Counted from the stretch's first letter, positions 1 to 8,525 are shown. The stretch: 48,268 nt of DNA from Parafrankia sp. EUN1f (GCF_000177675.1 NZ_ADGX01000063.1:1-48268), one strand, 5' to 3'. The notes: generated by a model not told the origin, from the letters alone. Numbers and translations are program-made.

Positions 1-1266
1 GCCGGTGGACAGCACAGGCCCACGCGATCGCTGTGGGGGTCCTACGCGAGCCGGGCATCCGGGATGCTCGCCTCCGAGGTCCGGGCCCTGTTCGCAGTCG
101 CGAGCCGGCCGGAGATCGTCTCCCTCGCCGGCGGCATGCCCGCCGTCGACGCGCTCCCCCTCGAAGCAGTCGCAGCCACCACGTCAGACCTGATCACCCG
201 ACGCGGGGCCGTCGCGCTGCAGTACGGCTCGGCGCAGGGCGACCCGCAGCTGCGGGCCCGGATCTGCGACGTGATGGCCATGGAGGGCATCACGGACGCC
301 CACCCGGACAACGTGGTGGTGACCGTCGGCTCACAGCAGGCGCTGGACCTGCTCACCAGGGTGTTCATCGACCCCGGGGACGTCGTCCTCACCGAGGGCC
401 CGACGTACGTCACGGCGATCAACACGTTCGCCGCCTACCAGGCGCGGGTCGTGCATGTGCCGATGGACGCCGACGGGCTGAGCCCGGAGGCGCTCCGGGA
501 GACCCTGGCCCGGCTCGCCGCTGAAGGCTCCCGGGTGAAGATGCTCTACACGGTGCCGACGTTCCAGAACCCGAGCGGTGTCACCCTTACGCTCCCGCGC
601 CGCGGCGAGGTGGTCGAGGCGTGCCGGCGAGCTGGGGTGCTGGTGGTCGAGGACAACCCGTACGGGCTGCTCTCGTTCAACGGCGATCCGATCCGCGCGA
701 TGCGCGCGGACGCCCCAGACGATGTCGTCTACCTGGGCTCGTTCTCGAAAACGCTCGCGCCGGGGATGCGGGTCGGCTGGGCGCTGGCGCCGCCTCCCGT
801 GGCAGCCCGCCTGGTCCTCGCCGCAGAGTCCGCGATCCTGTCGCACTCGATGTTCACCCAGCTCACAGTCGAGCAGTACCTGGCGACCCAACCGTGGCCA
901 GAGCAACTCAAAGCCTTCCGGGAGATGTACCGGGAACGCCGGGACGCCATGCTCGAAACCCTCACCGAGACCATGCCGGCCGACAGCACCTGGACCCGGC
1001 CGGACGGCGGGTTCTTCATCTGGCTCACGCTGCCGGAAGGCCTCGACGCGAAGGCGATGCTGCCCCGGGCGATCGCCGCACGGGTCGCCTACGTCCCCGG
1101 AACCGGCTTCTACGCGGATGGCTCCGGCCGAAACGCGATCCGGATCTCCTACTGCTATCCGCCACCGGACCGGGTCCGTGAGGGCGTGCGCCGGCTCGCC
1201 CGGGTGTTGCGCGCCGAGCTCGACCTACGCGACACGTTCGCCCCCCGCCGTCCCAACGACCAGTGA
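1..1266 (+). CDS. PLP-dependent aminotransferase, class I/II (5' partial)
   Basis: Fold-type I aminotransferase of the 2-aminoadipate/MocR-like branch that transfers amino groups between amino acids and 2-oxoacids in the cytosol. The reading frame is open from base 1, and the residues before the first internal Met (base 64) read like the usual N-terminus of this family (SYASRASG then MLASEVRALF), so the true start lies upstream of the window. The PLP lysine is in SFSKTLAPGMRVGW (codon 748-750). DNPYG and the C-terminal Arg of NAIRISYCYP are the other typical cofactor or substrate motifs. The stop overlaps a possible GTG of the next gene, so the two are probably one operon. The family assignment is firm; the substrate is unknown, although the ligase next door suggests production of an amino acid that is then joined into a dipeptide. 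Confidence 0.9.
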   Translation, partial: AGGQHRPTRSLWGSYASRASGMLASEVRALFAVASRPEIVSLAGGMPAVDALPLEAVAATTSDLITRRGAVALQYGSAQGDPQLRARICDVMAMEGITDAHPDNVVVTVGSQQALDLLTRVFIDPGDVVLTEGPTYVTAINTFAAYQARVVHVPMDADGLSPEALRETLARLAAEGSRVKMLYTVPTFQNPSGVTLTLPRRGEVVEACRRAGVLVVEDNPYGLLSFNGDPIRAMRADAPDDVVYLGSFSKTLAPGMRVGWALAPPPVAARLVLAAESAILSHSMFTQLTVEQYLATQPWPEQLKAFREMYRERRDAMLETLTETMPADSTWTRPDGGFFIWLTLPEGLDAKAMLPRAIAARVAYVPGTGFYADGSGRNAIRISYCYPPPDRVREGVRRLARVLRAELDLRDTFAPRRPNDQ

Positions 1267-1277
1267 AGGGCACCACG

Positions 1278-2237
1278 ATGACCGACCTGGGACGTGTGCT
1301 CGTCCTCGCCGGAGGCCTGTCCGTCGAGCGGGAGGTCTCACTGAGTTCGGGAAGCCGGCTCCACGAGGCGCTGAGCCGCATCGGGGTCGACACCGAACTC
1401 CGCGACGTCGACGACGCGACCCTGACCGCACTCGCGGGAGACCCGCCCGCGGTCGTGATTCCTGTCCTGCACGGGACCTCCGGGGAGGACGGCACGATCC
1501 GTGAGGTGCTCGACCTGTACGGTCTGCCGTACGTCGGCGCGGAACCAGCGGCGTGCCGATCAGCGTTCGACAAGGCCGCCGCGAAAGCGACCGTCACCGC
1601 ATCCGGGATCAGCACCCCGCGGGCCGTCACGCTGCCCCGTGAGGCGTTCCACGATCTGGGTGCGGCCCAGCTCATCGACCGTGTCGTGGGCCGGCTCGGC
1701 CTGCCGCTGGTGGTGAAGCCCCGCGCGGGCGGGTCGTCGTTCGGAGTCGGCCGGGTCGAGGAGGCTGGGCAGCTCGCCGAGGCGCTGATGGCCTGCTTCG
1801 GCTATCACGACTGGGCGCTCATCGAGCAGGCCGTCACCGGCGTCGAGATCGCCGTCGGTGTCGTGGACACCGGCAGCGGTCCGATCGCACTGCCTGCGGT
1901 CGAGATCGAGCCGGTGACCGGCCCGTACGACTACGCCGCGCGGTATACCCCGGGCGCCACCACCTTCATCACCCCAGCCCGGCTGCCCGCCGCGGTGCTC
2001 GACGCCGCAGCGGCAGCGGCCGTCGCGGCCCACCAGGCGCTCGGGTTGCGTGACCTGTCCCGCACGGACCTGATCGTGGACGCCGCCGGGGTTCCGCAGT
2101 TCCTGGAGGTGAACGTGGCGCCGGGGATGACCGACACCAGCACCTGGCCGATGTGTCTCGAAGCCGCCGGGCTGGAATTCGGGGTGGTGTGCCGGGACCT
2201 GGCGGCAGCCGCGCAGAACCGGTCCCGGCATCACTGA
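1278..2237 (+). CDS. D-alanine--D-alanine ligase family ATP-grasp enzyme
   Basis: ATP-grasp ligase of the Ddl family (319 residues, typical length). Classical members join two D-Ala for peptidoglycan. Visible signatures are the N-terminal LAGGLSVEREVSLSSG, the HGTSGEDGTIREVLDLYGLPYVG region (GEDG, GLPY), the ATP-binding KPRAGGSSFGVGRV and the C-terminal metal/ADP motif EVNVAPGMTDTS. The ATG at 1278 is preferred because AAGGG lies 7 bases upstream; a GTG at 1263 overlapping the previous stop is possible. It is coupled to the aminotransferase. A housekeeping ddl normally sits in another context, so this may be a second copy dedicated to a small-molecule dipeptide. That is inference from context only. 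Confidence 0.85.
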   Translation: MTDLGRVLVLAGGLSVEREVSLSSGSRLHEALSRIGVDTELRDVDDATLTALAGDPPAVVIPVLHGTSGEDGTIREVLDLYGLPYVGAEPAACRSAFDKAAAKATVTASGISTPRAVTLPREAFHDLGAAQLIDRVVGRLGLPLVVKPRAGGSSFGVGRVEEAGQLAEALMACFGYHDWALIEQAVTGVEIAVGVVDTGSGPIALPAVEIEPVTGPYDYAARYTPGATTFITPARLPAAVLDAAAAAAVAAHQALGLRDLSRTDLIVDAAGVPQFLEVNVAPGMTDTSTWPMCLEAAGLEFGVVCRDLAAAAQNRSRHH

Positions 2238-2256
2238 CCGGCAGGCGCGGTCCTTC

Positions 2257-2315
2257 GACCGCGCCGACCGCACCGACCGCACCGACCGCACCGACCGCAC
2301 CGACCGCACCGACCG
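2257..2315. repeat. 9-bp tandem repeat (GACCGCACC)n
   Basis: Six consecutive 9-bp units beginning at 2257, 2266, 2275, 2284, 2293 and 2302, plus a partial seventh. The first unit is GACCGCGCC and the rest are exact. The array starts 20 bases after the stop of the ligase gene and lies outside coding sequence. The rest of the gap up to 2431 is unusually AT-rich (TATATTTTTAT near 2388-2398). Confidence 0.9.
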
Positions 2316-2431
2316 ATCACAATAGGTATTGAACTGACCCCGTAGAGCCACCCAACCGAACCCCCGAGCGGTGATTATTTGGCGTCCTATATTTTTATGG
2401 CCGCCTAGATTGCGGATCTTGAGGGGGACAT

Positions 2432-3397
2432 ATGGCGGACGGTGTCAGGCACGCGGCGCGGCCGACCGGAACCCGGTTGCTGGGCCTCGGGGCCTACCGC
2501 CCGGCACAGCTGATCACCAGCGAGGAGCTGGGCCACCGCTTCGGCCGCACGGCCCAGTGGATCGAGTCCCGCACCGGTTTCGCGACCCGACGGGTCGCCA
2601 CGGCGGACGAGACCGTGCCCAGCATGGCGACCGTCGCCGCGCAGGAGGCGGTGCACGACAGCCAGGTGTCCGCGGCGGAGATAGACCTGGTCATCGCGGC
2701 GACCTGCAGCACCGACGGAACGGGTGGCGTCGCCGCCGAGGTCGCCGCCGCGTTGGGCGCTCCGCACGCGGGGGCCCTCGACCTCAACGCCGCCTGCGCT
2801 GGCTTCTGCTACGCGGTCGCGGCGGCGTCGGACGCGGTTCGGGCCGGTTCGGCGCGCCACGTCGTCGTCGTCGCGTCCGAGAAGATGACCGCGCGGGTCG
2901 ACCCCGACGACCTGGGCACGTCGATCATCTTCGGGGACGGGGCCGGCGCCGCCGTGATCGGCCCGGGCGGCGACGACGCGATCGGGCCGGTCGTCTGGGG
3001 TCACGACGGCTCCCAGTCGTCGCTCATCCGGATCGACGAGACCACCGGCCGGCTACGGATGGAGGGCCAGGCGGTCTTCCGGTGGGCCGTCTCCACCGCC
3101 CTCGACGTCGCGCTCGCCGCCTGCGCACGTGCCGGGATCTCCCCCGCCGACCTGGCCGCCTTCGTCCCGCACCAGGCCAACCTGCGCATCGTGGACGCCG
3201 TCGCCGCCAAGATCGGCGCGACCTCGGCCGTGGTCGCCCGCGACGGCGCCGACTGCGGAAACACCTCGGCCGCCTCCATCCCGCTCGCGCTGCACGGGCT
3301 GCGCCGCCAGCGCGCGGTCGCCGCGGGGGATCTGGCGCTCCTGGTCGGCTTCGGCGCCGGGCTGAGCTGGGCCGCCCAGGTCGTCCGCATGCCCTGA
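2432..3397 (+). CDS. 3-oxoacyl-ACP synthase III (FabH/KAS III) family
   Basis: Thiolase-fold condensing enzyme of the KAS III family, which condenses an acyl-CoA with malonyl-ACP or performs a related acyl transfer. The Cys-His-Asn triad is visible: C122 in NAACAGF, H247 in VPHQANLRI and N277 in CGNTSAASIP. FGDGAGAAVIG is the usual glycine-rich motif. At 321 residues it matches the family. A strong ribosome site (GAGGGGG, 2421-2427) precedes the ATG. No acyl carrier protein or other fatty acid gene is adjacent, so a role in priming a secondary metabolite or in a stand-alone acyl transfer is as likely as housekeeping FabH. Confidence 0.9.
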   Translation: MADGVRHAARPTGTRLLGLGAYRPAQLITSEELGHRFGRTAQWIESRTGFATRRVATADETVPSMATVAAQEAVHDSQVSAAEIDLVIAATCSTDGTGGVAAEVAAALGAPHAGALDLNAACAGFCYAVAAASDAVRAGSARHVVVVASEKMTARVDPDDLGTSIIFGDGAGAAVIGPGGDDAIGPVVWGHDGSQSSLIRIDETTGRLRMEGQAVFRWAVSTALDVALAACARAGISPADLAAFVPHQANLRIVDAVAAKIGATSAVVARDGADCGNTSAASIPLALHGLRRQRAVAAGDLALLVGFGAGLSWAAQVVRMP

Positions 3398-3447
3398 CAG
3401 GTACAAGCGCTGTCCTGCGGACCGGCCCGGCTGACACACTTCAGGCC

Positions 3448-4182
3448 ATGAGCCTCACCGCTGCCCAGGGGCCGCTGGGCCCGACGCCCGCCGGGCGCTT
3501 CTCCGCCCCGGTGCCCTCCGGTGTTGTCTACGTCGAGCCGCACCCGCGCCGGGTCCAGGCCGTCCGCGACGGCCAGAAGGTGATCGACACCGAGGCGGCG
3601 GTGCTCGTGCACCGGTCGATGCGGCCGCTGGCCTACGCGTTCCCGCTCGACGTGGTGGGCACCCTGCCCTGCGAGCCGCTGCCCGAGGCTCCGGGCTATT
3701 TCACGATCCCGTGGGATGCCGTCGACGAATGGTGGGAGGAGGGGCGCCGGCTCGTGCACTACCCGGCGAACCCCTATCACCGGGTCGACTGCCGGCCGAC
3801 GACGCGCCGCCTGCGCGTCGAGGCCGCGGGTGAGGTCCTGGTCGACACGTCCGACACCGTGATCCTCTTCGAGACCTCGCTGAACGCCAGGCTCTACGTG
3901 GATCCGGCGCACGTCCGGACCGACCTGCTGCGACGCAGCGGCACCACGAGCTACTGCAACTACAAGGGCCACGCCACCTGGTGGACCGCCGTGGTCGACG
4001 ACACCGTCATCGCGGACGTCGCCTGGAGCTACGACGAGCCGCTGCCCGAGAGCCTGCAGGTCGGCGGCTTCCTGAGCTTCGACCCGGAGGTCTGCACGGT
4101 CACCGCCGAACTTCCACTCGGGTCCGTCATGCCGGAGAACATGTGCGACGGCTCGTGCGCGGTCCCCGTCCGCGTGGGCTGA
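3448..4182 (+). CDS. DUF427 domain protein (two tandem copies)
   Basis: A 244-residue cytosolic protein in which two DUF427-like halves can be seen. The first covers roughly residues 25-75 (VYVEPHPRRVQAVRDGQKV) and the second roughly 115-225 (RRLRVEAAGEVLVDTSDTV, then TSYCNYKGHATWWTAVV and IADVAWSYDEPLPE). DUF427 proteins are small beta-rich proteins of unknown biochemical role, widespread in actinobacteria. The ATG at 3448 is chosen because homologous sequence starts there, although the frame is open far upstream. It is transcribed away from the FabH-like gene and ends at a strong hairpin shared with the convergent lipase gene. Confidence 0.8.
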   Translation: MSLTAAQGPLGPTPAGRFSAPVPSGVVYVEPHPRRVQAVRDGQKVIDTEAAVLVHRSMRPLAYAFPLDVVGTLPCEPLPEAPGYFTIPWDAVDEWWEEGRRLVHYPANPYHRVDCRPTTRRLRVEAAGEVLVDTSDTVILFETSLNARLYVDPAHVRTDLLRRSGTTSYCNYKGHATWWTAVVDDTVIADVAWSYDEPLPESLQVGGFLSFDPEVCTVTAELPLGSVMPENMCDGSCAVPVRVG

Positions 4183-4215
4183 CCGGCTCCCCCGCGAAGC
4201 ATTCCCTGGAAACAC

Positions 4216-4262
4216 AGATGGTGTACCGGGCCGACAAGCGCGGCCGGCCCGGCACACCATCT
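4216..4262. terminator. bidirectional hairpin terminator
   Basis: An inverted repeat with an 18-position stem (17 paired): 4216-4233 pairs with 4245-4262, with an 11-base loop and one A/C mismatch at 4225/4253. It lies between the convergent DUF427 gene (stop at 4182) and lipase gene (stop at 4289) and can serve both. Confidence 0.85.
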
Positions 4263-4288
4263 GCGATTAGTGCTGACTGTCTGCCAGA

Positions 4289-5509
4289 TCAGCAGGACCG
4301 GCTGAAGGGCTTGTTGGCGAAACGGTCGGCGAGGAAGTTCACGGAGTCATCCTGGGAGGTGAAGATGACGGTGGCGTGCTCGCCGAGATAGTCCTTCCAG
4401 CGGATCGGTGCGCCCGCCGCGCAGTAGGTGTCCTTCAACGCCACGCCCTGCGGCCGCGCGACCAGTTCATCGATCGGCCAGGCGTGCCACATGAAGGTCG
4501 GAACCTTCGGCGCGACCGCGCCCAGCTTCTGCTCGTTGAGACGGGTCTGCCAGGCCACGGTGTTCAGCGGGTTGGTCGTCGTGTAATCGCTGATCTTCCG
4601 GAACGGGTAGATGATCAGAGATTCGACGCAGTCGTCACTGAAGTCGCCGAAGAACTTCTTGCCATTGGCGTTGAGGTAGCTGTCCAGGTCCAGTTCGGGA
4701 TAGGCGGCGTCGAGCCCGAGCGCGGCCATCGCCAGGACGGCGAAACCGAGGCCGCCGTCAAGCTGCTTGGAGACCGCGAGCAGATCGGCGGGAATGCCGC
4801 CGGCCGAGATGGCCTTGAGGTTGAGCTCCGGGGCATAGGAGGGCTGCAGCTCGCCGGCCCACGCGGCGGCGCCGCCACCCTGCGAGTAGCCCAGCAGGCC
4901 GACGGGGTTCGCGGTGCTCAGACCGGTCTCGGGCAGCCGCTGGGCGGCGCGCACGATGTCGAGGACCGCGTGGCCCTCGGAACGGCCGACGACGTAGGTG
5001 TGGACCCCGGGAGTGCCCAGACCTTCGTAGTCGGTCATCGTCACGGCGTAGCCCTTGGCGAGCGCCTTGTCGATGAAGCCCTGGTTCTGGGCAACACTGA
5101 CCAGCGGGTTCTTCGACGGGGCGCACCCGTCGCCCAGGCCGACGGTGCCGGAGCCGAGCGAGACGATCGGCATACCGACCGGGCTCTTGCCCTTCGGCAC
5201 GTAGATCGTGCCGGAGACCGCGTTCGGCTGCCCCAGCGCGTTCTGGGAGCGATACAGGACGAGGTACGAGCTCGCGTTGCCGGAATCGGCCTGCTTGCGA
5301 TACCAGATCACGTCACCGGGATTGCCTGCGGGCAGTGGGGACGGCGGGGTGTAGAAGGCGTCGCCGGCCGGACCTTCGACAGCGGCCGCGGCGGGCGTGG
5401 CGCCGACTGCCGGGAGCACGACGCCCAGCGTGGCGAGCGCCAGCGTCGCCACAAGTGAGCCGATCTTCGTTCGTGACCAGAGCCCTCGGCTCGATAAGGA
5501 GGGGCGCAT
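4289..5509 (-). CDS. secreted lipase-family alpha/beta hydrolase
   Basis: Secretory lipase (LIP-type) family hydrolase of 406 residues. A Sec-type signal peptide covers about residues 1-43: basic MRPSLSSRGLWSRTK, a hydrophobic core, then GATPAAAA. The nucleophile elbow GYSQGG places the serine at residue 209. A downstream Asp (WHAWPIDELV) and His (LGEHATV) are plausible remaining triad members. The family cleaves esters of lipids or mycolate-like substrates outside the cell. The ATG at 5509 is preferred over an upstream one at 5551 because AAGAAGG lies about 9 bases before it and it begins directly with the signal peptide. It is monocistronic, with a terminator downstream. Confidence 0.85.
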   Translation of the reverse strand: MRPSLSSRGLWSRTKIGSLVATLALATLGVVLPAVGATPAAAAVEGPAGDAFYTPPSPLPAGNPGDVIWYRKQADSGNASSYLVLYRSQNALGQPNAVSGTIYVPKGKSPVGMPIVSLGSGTVGLGDGCAPSKNPLVSVAQNQGFIDKALAKGYAVTMTDYEGLGTPGVHTYVVGRSEGHAVLDIVRAAQRLPETGLSTANPVGLLGYSQGGGAAAWAGELQPSYAPELNLKAISAGGIPADLLAVSKQLDGGLGFAVLAMAALGLDAAYPELDLDSYLNANGKKFFGDFSDDCVESLIIYPFRKISDYTTTNPLNTVAWQTRLNEQKLGAVAPKVPTFMWHAWPIDELVARPQGVALKDTYCAAGAPIRWKDYLGEHATVIFTSQDDSVNFLADRFANKPFSRSC

Positions 5510-6128
5510 ATCGATCAACCTTCTTTCGTCGTCCTGGTAGCGGCGCGACAAGGCCCGTTACCGATTCCCGGGGTTAGGAAAGCTCCGGACAAAAAGGCGG
5601 CCGAGCACCGCCGTCCACCAAGTTACCGATGGGTGTTACCTACCGGTAGGATCCGGACCGTAGCAAGTCGGACGACGTTTGCCCATACCGAGACCGGAAT
5701 CACGTCTCGACGCGTCCTCGACAGCGGTCTCCACCTACCCGGCTCCCTGGGCCACCCGACCGGCACGCAGCCTTCCGACGGCCCGGCGAGCGAACGGTTT
5801 TCCCAGCTCAGCAGGTATCGACCGCTTGCCGCCCACGCCCGGCGGCGGCAGGTCAGGGCCACGCCGAGGACGGATCCCGCGGGGTCCCGATGCGATTCGC
5901 CGACCGGCACCAAGGTGGTGTTCCAGTCGGAGCTACCGGGCGACGCTGACGTCAGATGCGGGCAGACCACCAGTCGACGGGTGCTCCCGTTGACGGTGTT
6001 CCACGCTCCTCGGGGCCCAGTTCTCCCCACTCCTGCACAACCGGCCCCGAAGTTTCGCCGCGCATGATCCCCTTAGGTGACATGTGTCTTACTCAGTGCG
6101 CTCACACGGAGACGGGGGTCTGACCGGA
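5510..6128. other. long intergenic region upstream of lipase and PIN-FHA genes
   Basis: About 620 bases between two divergent genes. Reading frames here have no recognisable content and poor residue composition. The one clear element is a perfect 12-bp palindrome at 5639-5650 (CCTACCGGTAGG), about 130 bases upstream of the lipase start. It has the size of a TetR- or GntR-type operator half pair, but no regulator gene is adjacent. Confidence 0.5.
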
Positions 6129-7244
6129 ATGCACGAGCACCTGACCGGGAACGTCCTGGAGGCCGACTACCTCGTCGACCTGTCCAACGTCGTTCGGCGA
6201 CCGGGGCCGCGAGGCCCTGGCCTCTACCGGCTTGACCAGGTCATCGACGCGCTGGTCGCCCGGGACCACGACCCCGATGTGATCCTCTATCTCGTCGCCG
6301 ACCGGAGCCTGCCCCATGCCGGGCTGCCGCACGCGGACACGCGCACGCTGCGGGACTGGGAGCAGGCAGGGCTGCTCGAGCTGCTCGGCGACGCGGACGT
6401 CCGACTGCTGGAGCTCGCGGAGCTCACCGGGCTCAGTGTCATCACCCGGGACCGCTACCGCGGCCATCGCACCGAGTTCCCCTGGCTGCAGGGCAACAAG
6501 GACCAGTTCATCGAGCCGTTCATCGAGCGCGACGAACACGACGGCCACCACGGGTACCACGGGCCGGACGGGCCCGACGGGCGCCTGCTCCTTCGCGACG
6601 TCGACATGGGGATCGTGGACGACTGGAACATCTCCCGTTATGCCGAACACGACATCCTGAAAAAGCAGGGTGTGCTGACCCGGTTCGACGTCCTCGAACG
6701 CGCGTGGCGCTGCCCGCACCACGCCTGCACGCTATACGACCTCAACCACGGCAACTTCGTGCTGATCCCGCGGATCCGGGCTGGCGAGCCGACCTGCGAG
6801 CTCCACGGCCGGCGGCTGGTCGACGAAGGCCCCCGACCCGGCGCGGCCGCGATGAAGATCCTCGTCGACCGCAGGTGCGTCGACCGGTTCGTCGTCCCTT
6901 CCGGTACCGAGGTGGTGGTCGGCCGAGCGCCGGTGGACGGCTACTCTCTCGACCCCTGGCTGGCCAACCACGAACGCCTCAAGGTCAGCCGTCGCCATTT
7001 CGCCCTGTCGTTCGCGGACGGGAACCTGACCATCCGCGACGTCAGCACGTACGGCACCCACCTTCAGCTCGCGCCCGGTGCCCCGCTGACGGTGCTGCGC
7101 GGCACCGAACGAATCCTGGGCGTGGGCGAGAAGGTGCGGTGCACCCGCCGGATCGCCCTCACCCGCAGCGGCCGCCGCTTTCCGCCCGAACTACGCACGA
7201 AGCGCGCCCAGGTGGCGACGGAAGACAACGAGGCCACCCAGTGA
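6129..7244 (+). CDS. PIN-like nuclease domain - zinc ribbon - FHA domain fusion
   Basis: A 371-residue cytosolic protein with three parts. Residues 10-135 resemble a PIN/NYN-type nuclease fold, with acidic residues at strand ends: D17 in LVDLSN, D58 in LVADRS and D108 in VITRDRY. Residues 190-235 hold a Cys/His cluster typical of a small zinc ribbon (CPHHAC, then TCELHGRRL). Residues 243-345 are an FHA domain: GR at 265-266, SRRH at 287-290, and STYGTHL where NGT is usual. FHA domains read phosphothreonine, so the protein may be an RNase recruited or controlled by Ser/Thr kinase signalling. The ATG at 6129 has GGGGG about 10 bases upstream; a GTG at 6084 would add 15 residues. The FHA call is firm and the PIN call is by motif pattern. 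Confidence 0.7.
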   Translation: MHEHLTGNVLEADYLVDLSNVVRRPGPRGPGLYRLDQVIDALVARDHDPDVILYLVADRSLPHAGLPHADTRTLRDWEQAGLLELLGDADVRLLELAELTGLSVITRDRYRGHRTEFPWLQGNKDQFIEPFIERDEHDGHHGYHGPDGPDGRLLLRDVDMGIVDDWNISRYAEHDILKKQGVLTRFDVLERAWRCPHHACTLYDLNHGNFVLIPRIRAGEPTCELHGRRLVDEGPRPGAAAMKILVDRRCVDRFVVPSGTEVVVGRAPVDGYSLDPWLANHERLKVSRRHFALSFADGNLTIRDVSTYGTHLQLAPGAPLTVLRGTERILGVGEKVRCTRRIALTRSGRRFPPELRTKRAQVATEDNEATQ

Positions 7245-7292
7245 CGCGCCGCCGGCTGCGAACGTCGAGGAAGTAACGACGTCCGCCTCCGG

Positions 7293-7392
7293 CTATCGGA
7301 TGCGCTTTTCCTGGCCGGCCCAGGCCTTCTCGCGCAGCACATATTTCTGGATCTTGCCGGTGGACGTCTTCGGCAGCTCGGTCGGGCGCGGC
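7293..7392 (-). pseudogene. C-terminal remnant of an AMP-dependent acyl-CoA synthetase
   Basis: Read leftwards, the last codons spell ELPKTSTGKIQKYVLRE and end KRIR at a TAG (7293-7295). This is the conserved A10 lysine motif and tail of fatty-acid/acyl-CoA ligases of the ANL superfamily. Upstream of it the frame shifts and the similarity is lost, so only about 30 codons survive. No catalytic domain remains. It probably marks a deletion that removed a ligase gene next to the oxidoreductase. Confidence 0.75.
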
Positions 7393-7505
7393 GGCGGAGT
7401 CGACGACCCGCACCACGCAGGAGATCATGGCGACGGCTCCAGGCTGTTGAGGCGTCCTCCGCGAAGTGCCTCGCCGGGAAGACGACTTCGTTCTGGATCT
7501 TCCGG

Positions 7506-8525
7506 CTATTGGGTGACGTCGACGAGGACCTTTCCGACGGCGCCTGTCTCGACCACGTCGTGCGCGGCGGCGGTCTGATCCAGTCGGAACCGGTGCAGCG
7601 GGAGACCGGCGTCCGCCCCTACGCGCAGGGCGCCGGCTGCTGCCGCCGCTGTGATGTCCTTGACGGCCTGAAGCTTGGCCGTGTCGGGCATGGTGTAGAC
7701 GAGGATGAACTGCAGGCGGGTGTTCGACATCATGAACGGGCGAACCGGGACGGTCAGCTGCTCCTCGCCCGTGTGGGCGTAGATCACCACGACTCCGTTC
7801 GTGGCCAGGACCTGCTGGTTGAGCTCGGCGTTCGCGCTCGGGCCCACCTCGACGACAATGTCGACGCCGTCGGGCGCGGCCTTGCCGATCGCCTCCGCCG
7901 CGTCGGGTTCGCGGTAGTTGACGACATGGTGGGCGCCTGCGGCGGCGGCCAGCGCCGCCTTCTCGGAGGAGCTGACGGTGGTCACGACGTTCGCGCCGGA
8001 CCAGCGGGCAAGCTCGATCGCCGCGTGTCCGACCGCGCCCGCGCCACCTGCGACCAGCACGGTCCGACCGGACAGTGTCGACGGTCCGAGCGCGGCCGGT
8101 CCCTCGGGATGGACGGTGAGGGCCCGGTGCGCGGTCATCGCCGGGATGCCCAGGCTGGCCCCGAGATCGAAGGAGGTGCCGGCTGGCAGCGGCACCGCCT
8201 GGCGGGCGGGCAACACGATCTCCTCCTGCGCGGTGCCGTCAGGCCGGTGCCAGGCTGCCTCCCAGATCCACACCCGTTCCCCGACCCGGCCGGGATCAAC
8301 TCCGGCACCGACAGCGTCCACGACACCGGCGCCGTCCTGGTTCGGGACGAGGCCGCTCGGTGGGACCGGTCCGTGCCCGCCACGTCGGGCCCTCCAGTCC
8401 GTCGGGTTCACCCCCGACACCGCGACCCGTACTCGGACCTGTCCCGGTCCCGGCTCCGGCTGGGGACGCTCCACCAGCCGGAGCACATCCGAATCGCCGG
8501 CGCGTTCGTACACGATCGCCCTCAT
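7506..8525 (-). CDS. NADPH:quinone reductase-type medium-chain dehydrogenase
   Basis: MDR superfamily oxidoreductase (339 residues) without the catalytic zinc site, like quinone oxidoreductases. The N-terminal GroES-like domain has the typical PGQVRVRVAVSGVNPTDW. The Rossmann motif is VLVAGGAGAVGHAAIELARW, and HHVVNYREPD follows. It reduces quinones or enones with NADPH in the cytosol; the substrate is unknown. The ATG at 8525 is supported by GAGGAC 8-9 bases upstream; an in-frame codon at 8567 would add 14 residues. It is divergent from the GlxA-type regulator across 134 bases, so that regulator may control it. Confidence 0.88.
   Translation of the reverse strand: MRAIVYERAGDSDVLRLVERPQPEPGPGQVRVRVAVSGVNPTDWRARRGGHGPVPPSGLVPNQDGAGVVDAVGAGVDPGRVGERVWIWEAAWHRPDGTAQEEIVLPARQAVPLPAGTSFDLGASLGIPAMTAHRALTVHPEGPAALGPSTLSGRTVLVAGGAGAVGHAAIELARWSGANVVTTVSSSEKAALAAAAGAHHVVNYREPDAAEAIGKAAPDGVDIVVEVGPSANAELNQQVLATNGVVVIYAHTGEEQLTVPVRPFMMSNTRLQFILVYTMPDTAKLQAVKDITAAAAAGALRVGADAGLPLHRFRLDQTAAAHDVVETGAVGKVLVDVTQ

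Noticed and set aside
2257-2315. CRISPR-like appearance of the short repeat arrays at 2257 and 12112.
   Set aside because: Units are 9 bp and contiguous without spacers, and there are no cas genes in the window.
2371-3447. Upstream extension of the DUF427 frame across the FabH-like gene.
   Set aside because: The extension is Arg/Gly-rich shadow sequence of the FabH-like gene. The conserved protein begins at 3448.
5633-6067. Possible 144-residue protein in the long intergenic region, and a 135-residue frame on the other strand.
   Set aside because: Composition is unlike a protein (Arg/Pro/Ser-rich, no hydrophobic core), there is no ribosome site, and the two frames shadow each other.
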